DNA from: Rothia sp. (in: high G+C Gram-positive bacteria)
GTDB lineage: Bacteria > Actinomycetota > Actinomycetes > Actinomycetales > Micrococcaceae
Length of the DNA stretch: 64,000 bases
Direction: 5' to 3'
Assembly (NCBI GenBank): GCA_030529845.1
Contig: JAUMWB010000002.1
Location: 1 to 64,000, forward strand
Part shown: in pieces, positions 41,939-50,273 of the stretch
How positions within the stretch are numbered: the stretch's first letter is position 1
Layout: every line of letters begins with the position of its first letter
Made by a program: the position numbers and the translations under genes
Notes under the pieces: generated by a model
Told to the model about the DNA's origin: nothing
Database searches by the model: none
Seen by the model: the letters and a program-made list of their open reading frames with translations, nothing else

Positions 41939-44092
41939 TTAACGGGAGAGCCGTGAAGGCCACCAGATTTTCTTACCCAGGTCTTCAACAAGTGCCGGTA
42001 TGAGCAGAGCTCGCACTACAGTGGCATCGAGCAGTACGCCAAAGGCAACGATGAAGGCTAGCTGGGCTAGGAAAATCAGCGGGATAACGCCCAGGGCTGC
42101 GAAGGTGGCCGCCAGAACGATACCGGCTGAGGTGATCACACCACCGGTCGCTACCAGGGCTGTGCGCAGGCCGCTCTCAGCACCCTGGTGCAGGGCTTCT
42201 TCCCTCACGCGGGTCATCAGGAAGATGGTGTAGTCAATACCCAGAGCGACAAGGAAGACGAACCCGTAGAGGGGCACGGTGGGGTCAGCACCGGGGAAAT
42301 TGAAAACGTGGTTGAAGACCAGAGCTGAAACACCGAGAGCGGTGAGGTAAGACAGCACCGTGGCAGCCACCAGAATCAGCGGTGCCAGAATTGAGCGCAG
42401 CAGAACCATCAGAATCAGGGTGATAACGACCAGCACTACCGGGATAATCAGGGCCCGGTCGCGCTGGGCGCTGTCGATGGTATCGAGGTCCGACGCGGTG
42501 GTTCCACCCACCAGGGATCCGGGAGCCGCGCTGGCCAGGCTCTCACGCATCTGGCGCACGGTTTCTTCTGCTTCCGGTGAGTCAGCGGGGTCAGCCAGGG
42601 TTACCTGGAGCATGACGCGCCCCTCAACTTCGGTGGGGCTGATACCGGCAAAAATGGGCGGGGCGGACTGAGTGGACGCGCCCACCGGCACGGTACCGGC
42701 AGGTGAGTCTTGAGCAACAGCGGCAATGGAGCTTACCCCGTCTAGGGCATCGAGGGCTGCCACGGCATCGTCCTGCTCGCTTGCGGGAATAATGACGTTA
42801 GCCGGGGAACCGGAACCGCCGGGGAAGTGTTCCACGAGCACGTTCTGGCCGTCTCTAGCCTGGGATTCCCCTAGCACCAGATCGGACTGGCGCACACCGT
42901 TAGCCTGGAAGGTGGCCGAGAAGCCCGCAAAGATGGCCAGCACCAGGGCTGTAACCAGCCAGACCATGCGAGGCCTGCCCGAGACGAAAGCCGCAATTTT
43001 AGCCCAAAAGCCGGCCGAGGCGTCCTTGACCTCAGATGAGTAGCGGGGGCGGGCGGGCCAGAAGGCGACCCTGCCCAACAGGGCCAAGACAGCGGGCAGG
43101 AAGGTGAGCGAGGCCAGCATCGACAGCACAATACCGGTAGCAGCCACGGGCCCCAGGGCCTTGTTAGACGACAGCTCAGAGAGCAGCAAGCAGAGCAGGC
43201 CGGCAATCACCGTGCCACCGGAGGCCAGAATCGGCTCGAGGGAACCCCGCCAGGCAGCGCGGGTTGCCTCCCAGCGGGAGGTGTACTGGGTCAGCGCCTC
43301 ACGGTAGCGGGCTACATAGAGCAGGGAGTAGTCGGTGGCAGCACCCACCACCAGAATCAGCAGAATACCCTGCACCTGGCCGTTGATCATGACCCAGCCT
43401 GCATTGGCCATGTGCCAGATGACGAAGATAGCGCCAGAGAGAGCAACCATGGAGCTCATCAGCACAATGATGGGCAGCAGGGGTGAGCGGTAGACCACCA
43501 GCAGAATCACAAAGACCACAATGAGGGCCACTGCTAGCAGGATGCCATCGATGCCACCAAAGGCTTCGACCAGGTCAGCAGAGAAACCAGCCGGACCGGT
43601 CACGTACCCGGTCAAACCGTCGGGGGCCTGGGCTATCTCTGCCCGGATACCGTCAACGACCTCTCGGGTCTCTTGGTCGGTGGAGATAGGGAGAATGAGC
43701 TCTGCCGCCCGGCCGTCCTCAGAGTAAATCACGGGTGAGCTTTCACCGGCGAAGGTTCCGGACGCCGCCAGCTGGTCGGTCAGGCCCTCCAGGTAGGTCT
43801 GGTGAGAGTCAGTGAGGGAGCCGTCGGCTTCAAAGACGAGAATAGCGGGCACCGCGTCGGTACCCAGGAAGTCGCCCTGTTGCTCTACCACCTGGGTAGA
43901 TTCAGCAGAGGCGGGCAAAAAGTCAGTCTGAGAATTGGTCGAGACCTCGGAGATTTTGCCGAAGTAGGGCCCGCCGATACCTGCCACGGCAAGCCAGGCC
44001 AGGGTCAGCAGGGCAGCCAGAACTACCCGAACCCAGGCACGGGAAGAGGAGCCGGCCCTGATGGAGCCGGCTTCCGAAGAAAAAGTATGCAT
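41939..44092 (-). CDS. MMPL-family membrane transporter
   Basis: A 717-residue RND-superfamily transporter of about 12 helices in two similar halves. Each half has an N-terminal helix, a large extracytoplasmic loop and five helices. The proton-relay-like motifs are GAATDYSLLYVARYREAL in the first half and LGIDYTIFLMTRVREEAL in the second. This family exports lipids and other hydrophobic compounds to the envelope. It has no long coiled coil, unlike the larger MMPL at 56294-59359. It follows the DUF418-like acyltransferase-type gene by nine bases, suggesting a joint envelope-modifying role. Confidence 0.9.
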   Translation of the reverse strand: MHTFSSEAGSIRAGSSSRAWVRVVLAALLTLAWLAVAGIGGPYFGKISEVSTNSQTDFLPASAESTQVVEQQGDFLGTDAVPAILVFEADGSLTDSHQTYLEGLTDQLAASGTFAGESSPVIYSEDGRAAELILPISTDQETREVVDGIRAEIAQAPDGLTGYVTGPAGFSADLVEAFGGIDGILLAVALIVVFVILLVVYRSPLLPIIVLMSSMVALSGAIFVIWHMANAGWVMINGQVQGILLILVVGAATDYSLLYVARYREALTQYTSRWEATRAAWRGSLEPILASGGTVIAGLLCLLLSELSSNKALGPVAATGIVLSMLASLTFLPAVLALLGRVAFWPARPRYSSEVKDASAGFWAKIAAFVSGRPRMVWLVTALVLAIFAGFSATFQANGVRQSDLVLGESQARDGQNVLVEHFPGGSGSPANVIIPASEQDDAVAALDALDGVSSIAAVAQDSPAGTVPVGASTQSAPPIFAGISPTEVEGRVMLQVTLADPADSPEAEETVRQMRESLASAAPGSLVGGTTASDLDTIDSAQRDRALIIPVVLVVITLILMVLLRSILAPLILVAATVLSYLTALGVSALVFNHVFNFPGADPTVPLYGFVFLVALGIDYTIFLMTRVREEALHQGAESGLRTALVATGGVITSAGIVLAATFAALGVIPLIFLAQLAFIVAFGVLLDATVVRALLIPALVEDLGKKIWWPSRLSR

Positions 44093-44101
44093 ACTGAGAG
44101 T

Positions 44102-45121
44102 CTAGCCTCTTCCGGAAATCCAGGCTAGCGGAGTTTCCAGCGGGCCACGCCGCAGGAAGGTCTGGCCCAGCAGCCGCTGCCAGACCCAGGCAAAAAGCAG
44201 AGCCCCCAGAATCAGCCCGAACATCATAGCCCAGGAGTTATCAGAGGCGTGCAGGCCATAGGCCGGAGCATAGTTGGAATAGAGAGCCAGCACAGCTATC
44301 TGGAGCACGTAAAGGGAGAGGGTCATGCGCCCAGCCGCTACCGGAACCCCGGCCAGGTGCTCGCGTCCTGCCACTGCCCGCGCCAGCAGACAGCACCAGC
44401 CAACGGTCGCCAGGCAGGCTGCCAGGCTAAAAGCAATCTCTAGGCGGCTTGAGGTATAGGGGACGAACTCAGCCACAGCAAAGCGGGAGTACCAGAAGAG
44501 GGCACCGGTTGCCAGGCTGCCCAGCAGAGCCAGAGCCACATCGCCCCACACACCCCAGCGCTCAATCAGGGAAGCAATCACAGCCCCCAAGCAGGCATAG
44601 GTGAGCAGGGTGAAGACCTGATAGTTATGGCCGGTGAACATCCACTCGTAGAGGTAGGCAGCATAGCTACCCTCCAAAGACGCCTGGATAGCCTGGGCTT
44701 GAAAGTAGGTACGAGCGGACGCCGCAAACCACCAGGTGCCCACAGCCAGGGCCGCTAGAGCCCAGGAGGGCAGGAAGACCAGGGGAGCCATAAGCAAACT
44801 CAAAAGACCTAGATATTCCAAGACAATATCGACCTGGGCACCCCAGGTACCGATGTAGAGGCCCACAGCAACTAACACGATGGCCCGCACAACCGATGAA
44901 GCAAAGAGGGCGGGAAAGCTCATTCTTTGAGACGAGAAGAAGGCGCCTGCGCCCAGTAGGAAGGCAAAGAGCGGGGCAGTGAGGAATTCACTGAGGTTGA
45001 GCACACCGCCGGGGCCGCCTCCGGGGGCTCCGTGGGCAATGAACATACTGATCAGGGCAGCACAACGGGCCAAATCAATACCAATAACGCGGCCAGCGCC
45101 AGCGGTCTTTAGGTCGGTCAC
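44102..45121 (-). CDS. DUF418/DUF1624-like multi-spanning membrane protein
   Basis: A protein of 339 residues with about ten membrane helices. It begins VTDLKTAGAGRVIGIDLARCAALISMFIAHGAP, the R-x-x-G-I-D-x-A-R start shared by DUF1624/DUF418 and acyltransferase-3-like proteins, and ends with PLETPLAWISGRG, close to the GPxE...W end of DUF418. The frame runs further upstream to 45592, but GAGGAG seven bases before the GTG at 45121 fixes the start. It may acylate a cell-surface molecule; no substrate can be named. It leads a two-gene operon with the MMPL transporter. Confidence 0.78.
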   Translation of the reverse strand: MTDLKTAGAGRVIGIDLARCAALISMFIAHGAPGGGPGGVLNLSEFLTAPLFAFLLGAGAFFSSQRMSFPALFASSVVRAIVLVAVGLYIGTWGAQVDIVLEYLGLLSLLMAPLVFLPSWALAALAVGTWWFAASARTYFQAQAIQASLEGSYAAYLYEWMFTGHNYQVFTLLTYACLGAVIASLIERWGVWGDVALALLGSLATGALFWYSRFAVAEFVPYTSSRLEIAFSLAACLATVGWCCLLARAVAGREHLAGVPVAAGRMTLSLYVLQIAVLALYSNYAPAYGLHASDNSWAMMFGLILGALLFAWVWQRLLGQTFLRRGPLETPLAWISGRG

Positions 45122-45233
45122 GCAAAACTCCTCACTCCATACCTGCTTTAGCCTAACACTGCCCAGCTGCCTGCACGGGGTGCCTAAGACATGGCACACT
45201 AGAGGGGTTGCTTCCCACCTGACGAAAGCTACT

Positions 45234-46595
45234 ATGAGCACCTCCCCTACCGATGCCGTCTTGCTGGCTGCTGGCTCATCAGCAACCAGTGAATATATTT
45301 CTATCTTCTGGATAGCCGCCGCTGCCCTGCTGGCACCGCTGGCCTCCGCCCTGGTGCAGAAGAAAATTCCAGACGTTGTCTTCCTCCTGATCTTCGGTGT
45401 GCTGATCGGGCCTGAAGCGTTGGGCTTTGCTAGCACCGACGGCGGGGTTGCCCTAGTGAAGGATCTGGGTCTGGGTCTGCTCTTTTTGCTCGCCGGGTAC
45501 GAAATTAATACCGGTGCCCTGCGCGGACGCCAGGGGGCTTTTGCTGCGGGGTCCTGGCTGGTGAGCTTCACCCTGGGCCTGCTTCTGGCCATGGGCCTCT
45601 CTCAGTTTTCGGGCTCTTTCTCCACCTACGCCGTCATTGGTATTGCCCTGAGTTCCACTGCTCTGGGTACGCTCCTACCCCTGCTCAAGAGCCACGGGAA
45701 ATCAGGCACAAAGGTGGGCGACGGGGTGATGGTGCACGGGGCTATCGGTGAGCTCTTCCCCATCTTCGCCATGTCACTGCTGCTCTCATCGCATGCCCCC
45801 TGGGTAGCGGTGCTCATTCTGCTAGCTTTTATGGTGATTGCGGTGATTTCAGCGATTGTGCCCCACCGCCTCTTTGAGCATATTCCTGGCCTGCGCCGCA
45901 CGATGGCAGCTGAAGCTAATACCACCAGCCAGACCATGCTCCGCCTGGCCATGTTCCTGCTGGCCACCCTCATGATGGTTGCCGCGGTCTTTGAGCTCGA
46001 TGTGGTGCTGGGAGCCTTTGCCGCCGGTATCATCCTGCGCTCTCTCACGCCCGAGGGCGCATTTGAGCCCTTCTCAAAGCGCCTTGAGGCCCTGGGCTTC
46101 TCCTTCCTGATCCCCCTCTTCTTTGTCAGCTCCGGCATGGGTATTAAGGTCTCGGTGGTCTGGGAGCAACCGCTCCTGCTCGCCGGCATTGTGCTCGGTA
46201 TTCTGCTGGTGCGTGGCCTGCCCGTGGTAGCTGCCGAGCACTTCTTCGACACCGGCTCGGCGCTGACCACCACCCAGGAGAAGCTACAGCTGGGGCTCTA
46301 CTCAGCTGCGGGTCTACCCATTATCGTTGCCGTGACCGAGGTTGCTTTAGCGAACGACCTGCTCAGTGAGCAACACGCCTCCCTGCTGGTAGCAGGTGGG
46401 GCACTGACCGTCCTGCTCTTTCCCCTCTGGGCTTCGGCCCTTGGAGCGGTAGGGCGCAAGGACGCCGGTAGCAGCTCAGGTGACGATGGCGGCTCAAGCT
46501 CGCGGCAGCGTCGTAGTGCTAAGAAGCTAGAGCGGGCCGCCGCGGTGCGGGCGGCAACGGGCGCGATTCCTGTCATCAAGCGTCCGAAATCCTAG
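45234..46595 (+). CDS. CPA2-family cation/proton antiporter
   Basis: A 453-residue Na+/H+- or K+/H+-type exchanger with about 12 helices. After MSTSPTDAVLLAAGSS come WIAAAALLAPLASALVQKKIPDVVFLLIFGVLIGPEALG and LGLGLLFLLAGYEINTGAL, typical of KefB/NapA-like proteins. The ion-binding region of helix 5 (IALSSTALGTLLPLL) has no obvious Asp-Asp pair, which argues for a K+ or single-Asp type. The C-terminal 45 residues are Ser/Arg/Lys-rich and cytosolic, without an RCK domain. The start at 45234 avoids a long upstream extension that is antisense to the DUF418-like gene. Confidence 0.88.
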   Translation: MSTSPTDAVLLAAGSSATSEYISIFWIAAAALLAPLASALVQKKIPDVVFLLIFGVLIGPEALGFASTDGGVALVKDLGLGLLFLLAGYEINTGALRGRQGAFAAGSWLVSFTLGLLLAMGLSQFSGSFSTYAVIGIALSSTALGTLLPLLKSHGKSGTKVGDGVMVHGAIGELFPIFAMSLLLSSHAPWVAVLILLAFMVIAVISAIVPHRLFEHIPGLRRTMAAEANTTSQTMLRLAMFLLATLMMVAAVFELDVVLGAFAAGIILRSLTPEGAFEPFSKRLEALGFSFLIPLFFVSSGMGIKVSVVWEQPLLLAGIVLGILLVRGLPVVAAEHFFDTGSALTTTQEKLQLGLYSAAGLPIIVAVTEVALANDLLSEQHASLLVAGGALTVLLFPLWASALGAVGRKDAGSSSGDDGGSSSRQRRSAKKLERAAAVRAATGAIPVIKRPKS

Positions 46596-46627
46596 CATTA
46601 CCCTCACGCTGTTACTCTCCACCGACG

Positions 46628-46665
46628 CCAAAGGGCCCCCTTGCCGAAGCAAGGGGGCCCTTTGG
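46628..46665. terminator. Bidirectional hairpin between antiporter and lutC
   Basis: A perfect 17-bp stem CCAAAGGGCCCCCTTGC / GCAAGGGGGCCCTTTGG with loop CGAA. No T-run, but its place between converging genes fits a terminator. Confidence 0.75.
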
Positions 46666-46685
46666 TATCAAGGAGCTAATGTAGC

Positions 46686-47327
46686 CTACTTGAGAATGAT
46701 GACGTCCAGGGTACGGGGGCCGTGTACGCCCTCAACGCGAATCAGCTCGATGTCTGAAGTTGCGGAAGGGCCTGAGATCCAGGTGATGGGCTTGTCGAAG
46801 TTCAGACGAGCCACGGTCTCAGGAATCAGCTCCACGATGGTGTCCACGGGAACCACGCAGATGTGGTGGTCGGGCACCAGGGTGATGGCGCGGCGGCCTT
46901 CGGTCTCGGTGCTGTTGAGGGCGATGGTGCCGGTTTCAGCGCAAGAGACGGTAGATGAAGTGACCACAGCATCGATGGCATCAAGTTCGCGCACCGACAG
47001 GGCGCCGGGCTTATTCGCGTTGCCGGAGTCCACCACGCGGGAGCGGGCTGCGGTATCTTCGGGTAGCCACTCGGTCTTCAGGCCGGTGGGCACCACGTAA
47101 CGGGAAGACTTGCCCAGGAGCTCACCCACGCGGGCAGCGATGGTCTCTTCGGTTTCGTGGTAGACGTTAGCCTTGTAGTCAATCAGGCGGTCAACCAGCA
47201 TCTCGATGATTTCCTCGCTGCCCTTGTCGCTTTCGCGGCGGTAGGCTCGGACGGGCTCAGCCGGCTGGGGGTTATCCCAGAGGGAGGCGCGGATGCGGCC
47301 CAGGATTTCTGCTTTTGCATCAGACAT
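46686..47327 (-). CDS. lutC: L-lactate utilisation protein LutC
   Basis: A 213-residue LUD-domain protein, third part of the LutABC L-lactate oxidation complex. Seen are ILGRIRASLWDNPQPAEPVRAYRRE at the start, AVVTSSTVSCAETGTIALNSTETEGRRAITLVPDHHICVV in the core and GPSATSDIELIRVEGVHGP near the end, all family hallmarks. The initiating base pairs overlap the lutB stop by one base. It is the last gene of the operon. Confidence 0.95.
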   Translation of the reverse strand: MSDAKAEILGRIRASLWDNPQPAEPVRAYRRESDKGSEEIIEMLVDRLIDYKANVYHETEETIAARVGELLGKSSRYVVPTGLKTEWLPEDTAARSRVVDSGNANKPGALSVRELDAIDAVVTSSTVSCAETGTIALNSTETEGRRAITLVPDHHICVVPVDTIVELIPETVARLNFDKPITWISGPSATSDIELIRVEGVHGPRTLDVIILK

Positions 47328-48952
47328 TAGTTGGCCTCCTTGGGGGCAATGGGGTTAGCGGTCTCGGCGTTAGCGTGGGCCTCGGCAAGCTTAGCCTGGT
47401 TAGCGGCGATGACGGCCTGCAGATCAACGCGTTCGCCGCCCACACGCTTGGGGGCGGAGCCGCGCTCCTTCTTCCACTCGTTGCGGAAGGAGGCCTTGGG
47501 GGGTGCCGGGATATCGCGGTATTCGGTCCAACCGCCGACGATGCCGGGCAGCTTGGTGATCTTGCCCTTCTTGCCGGTAATCAGCTTGGAGGCGGGCAGG
47601 CCCTTGGTGGCCAGGGCCATGAGGGCGCCGGAGCTGAAGAGCTTCTTAGCGCCGAACATCATGGCGTCCATCTGCACGTGGCGTTCCTTCTTACCACCTT
47701 CGAACTCACCCTGGGCCTTCTCGTGGTCAACGGCCTTACCGCGCAGGTGAACCAGCACGTCGGGGATGTTGATCTTCACGGGGCAGGCCTCGTAGCAGGC
47801 GCCACAGAGGGAGGAGGCGTAGGGCAGGGTGGAGTTGTACTGGTTCTCGATACCGCCGAGCTGGGGTGAGAGGATCGCCCCGATGGGGCCGGGGTAGGTG
47901 GAGCCGTAGGCGTGGCCGCCTGCACGTTCGTAGACGGGGCAGACATTCATGCAAGCAGAGCAACGGATGCAGTGCAGGGCCTGGCGTCCGACCTGGTCAG
48001 CCAGAGCTGCGGTACGGCCGTTGTCCATGAGGATGACGTGCAGGTTCTGGGGGCCATCGCCGGGAGTGACGCCGGTCCACATGGAGGTGTAGGGGTTCAT
48101 ACGCTCACCGGTGGACGAGCGGGGCAGCAGCTGGGTGAAGACCTCAAGGTCCTGAAGGGTCGGCAGCAGCTTCTCGATACCCATGAAGGTAATCAGGGTA
48201 TCGGGCAGGGTCAGGCACATACGGCCGTTGCCTTCAGACTCAACGATGGTCATGGTGCCGGTTTCGGCGATACCGAAGTTAACGCCGGAGATAGCGACCT
48301 TGTTGGTCAAGAACTTTTCGCGCAGACGGAAGCGGGAGGCTTCTGCCAGTTCTGCGGGGTCGTTGGTGAGGTTGGGGTTGACGCCCTCAATCTTCTTGAG
48401 GAAGATATCGCGAATCTCGGTGCGGTTGCGGTGGATTGCGGGCACCAGGATGTGGGAGGGGCGGTCGTTATCGCCCAGCTGCACGATTTCTTCTGCAAGG
48501 TCGGTTTCGATGGCGTGGATGCCGTGCTCTTCGAGGAACTCATTAAGACCGGTTTCGGCGGTGGCCATTGACTTGATCTTGTTGACCTCGGTGACGCCTT
48601 CAGCCTGGATGAGCTTGAGGGCGATTTCGTTGGCTTCGTGGGCGTCGCGAGCCCAGTGAACGTGGCCGCCGCGGGCGGTGAAGTTCTTTTCGAATTCTTC
48701 GAGGTAGGTGTCCAGGTTGGCCATGACCTTCTGCTTGATCATGGAACCAGCGGTGCGCAGGTCCTGCCAGTCGGGTAGCTCAGAGATGACGGCGGCACGC
48801 TTGTTGCGGATCTTGTGGGTGGCAAAGCCCAGGTTGGCGCGTAGCTGCTCGTTCTGGAGTTCCTTCTCTGCGTATTCGGGGAAGGGCTCAAATTCGAAGA
48901 TGTTGCCGACGCCGTGGCGGACCTTGGGCATGCCGAGTGCGGTGGTTGACAT
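47327..48952 (-). CDS. lutB: L-lactate utilisation iron-sulfur protein LutB
   Basis: A 541-residue protein combining a LUD domain (residues about 70-300: SVGI-like segment VAISGVNFGIAETGTMTIVESEGNGR) with a two-cluster ferredoxin domain. The 4Fe-4S motifs are CIRCSACMNVCP and CGACYEACPVKIN with the supporting cysteines. The C-terminal 130 residues form the usual helical DUF3390 part plus a longer Ala/Glu-rich tail (AVIAANQAKLAEAHANAE), which makes it longer than the roughly 475-residue Bacillus protein. It lies four bases after lutA. Confidence 0.95.
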   Translation of the reverse strand: MSTTALGMPKVRHGVGNIFEFEPFPEYAEKELQNEQLRANLGFATHKIRNKRAAVISELPDWQDLRTAGSMIKQKVMANLDTYLEEFEKNFTARGGHVHWARDAHEANEIALKLIQAEGVTEVNKIKSMATAETGLNEFLEEHGIHAIETDLAEEIVQLGDNDRPSHILVPAIHRNRTEIRDIFLKKIEGVNPNLTNDPAELAEASRFRLREKFLTNKVAISGVNFGIAETGTMTIVESEGNGRMCLTLPDTLITFMGIEKLLPTLQDLEVFTQLLPRSSTGERMNPYTSMWTGVTPGDGPQNLHVILMDNGRTAALADQVGRQALHCIRCSACMNVCPVYERAGGHAYGSTYPGPIGAILSPQLGGIENQYNSTLPYASSLCGACYEACPVKINIPDVLVHLRGKAVDHEKAQGEFEGGKKERHVQMDAMMFGAKKLFSSGALMALATKGLPASKLITGKKGKITKLPGIVGGWTEYRDIPAPPKASFRNEWKKERGSAPKRVGGERVDLQAVIAANQAKLAEAHANAETANPIAPKEAN

Positions 48953-48956
48953 GGCT

Positions 48957-49754
48957 TTACTTACCTCCTGCGGTAACAGCTACGGGGCCGGTGACCTTGA
49001 GCGGGTTTTCCTTGGTGGATGCAAGAATCTCAGCGAAGTGTACGGTCTGTACGGGTGAGTTCTTGCGGGAGAGAGCGCCGCCGATGTTCATAAGGCAGGA
49101 TGAGTCGCCACCGGTGCAGACCGATGCGCCGGTTGCTTCGATGTTCTCTACCTTGTCGGCAACCATGGCGCCGGAGGTGTCTGCGTTCTTGAAGGAGAAG
49201 GTGCCACCGAAGCCGCAGCACTGGTCCAGGCCGTCAATCTGGGTGTATTCCAGACCGCCCACGGTGCGGATCAGGTCTTCCTGGCGGGTACCCAGACCTA
49301 GCAGGCGCATACCGTGGCAGGATGAGTGGTAGGTGACTTTCTCGGGGAAGTAGGAGCCCAGCTGTTCGGCGGCGTTGGTGATGCCGCAGACGTCGATGAG
49401 GAACTGGGAGAGCTCGAAGGAGCGGGCTGCCAGTGAGGCGGCTGCGCGGGCGGTGGCGTCGTCGCCTGCACGCTCTGCGATCATGGGCTGCTGGTGGCCC
49501 AGGGAGGCCACGCAGGAGCCTGAGGGAGCTACGATGGCGTCGAAGTCCCATTCTTCAAAGGCCTGCACGTGGGTTTTGACGATGGGGTAAGCGTCGTCGA
49601 AGTAGCCCGAGTTGACGTGCATCTGGGAGCAGCAGGTCTGGCCCTGCGGGAAGACGACCTCGTGGCCGAGGCGCTCCAGAATGTCAACGGTAGCCTTAGC
49701 TACCTTGGGGTACATTGCGTCGACGATGCACGTTGAAAACAGTGCGACACGCAT
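48957..49754 (-). CDS. lutA: L-lactate utilisation protein LutA
   Basis: A 265-residue cytosolic protein with two CCG (cysteine-rich) domains that bind an iron-sulfur cofactor. The first is GQTCCSQMHVNSGY, the second DQCCGFGGTFSFKN. The N-terminus MRVALFSTCIVDAMYP carries the further conserved cysteine. Together with LutB and LutC it oxidises L-lactate to pyruvate and passes electrons to the respiratory chain. It heads the operon and is divergent from the lactate permease gene. Confidence 0.95.
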   Translation of the reverse strand: MRVALFSTCIVDAMYPKVAKATVDILERLGHEVVFPQGQTCCSQMHVNSGYFDDAYPIVKTHVQAFEEWDFDAIVAPSGSCVASLGHQQPMIAERAGDDATARAAASLAARSFELSQFLIDVCGITNAAEQLGSYFPEKVTYHSSCHGMRLLGLGTRQEDLIRTVGGLEYTQIDGLDQCCGFGGTFSFKNADTSGAMVADKVENIEATGASVCTGGDSSCLMNIGGALSRKNSPVQTVHFAEILASTKENPLKVTGPVAVTAGGK

Positions 49755-50273
49755 GTTGGTTCTCTCTTCTTCTGTGTGGCAGGGACAGCCCGCGTACTTC
49801 TCGCCGCAGCAGGGGCGCGGACGCCAGTGGCCGGGGTGGGATGAGAAAGGCGGGGCAGGGTGCCTGTTTAGATTCTTTTCCTACACTTCATTTAACACGA
49901 TGGAGCAGGGCTTACGATACTTTAAATAGGGCATATTTTCTTATGCAAATAAACTAACGGTCTGACCACATAAAGAAAGCTGAATACTCCCCGCTTCCCA
50001 GCTGTAGGCGCCCACTGGCCACCAAAGCCACAAGAGCGTGCACATTCCAGCACAAAAGCACGTCCACACCACCTCTAAAACCCACAAAACCACAGGGGTG
50101 GAAAAAATACCGCACGTAGATACAGCAATAGCTTGGCGGAAGTGAAGCACCTCATGTAACGTAGACCTCGAAAACAATGGTCTGACCACAGAAGGTTAGA
50201 CCTCATATTTTTTGGCTCAGCGCCCCAGAGATGTGACGCCCAGCCATACCACACATCACTAAGGAGAATTACG
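49755..50273. promoter_or_regulatory. Divergent lutA/lldP control region
   Basis: A 519-base gap. Three palindromes of the form GGTNNNACC are present: CGGTCTGACCA (49958-49968), TGGTCTGACCA (50178-50188) and AGGTTAGACCT (50193-50203). A lutA promoter fits TTGCAT (49943-49948, minus) with TAAAGT (49919-49924), 11 bases below the first site. An lldP promoter fits CTGACC (50182-50187) with CATATT (50204-50209), so the other two sites lie on the -35 and in the spacer. FadR-type GntR regulators bind such sequences. Confidence 0.7.

Noticed and set aside
49941..50189. Frame of 82 codons in the lutA/lldP intergenic region
   Set aside because: It covers the operators and promoter, is Cys/Trp-rich and has no ribosome site; more likely chance.
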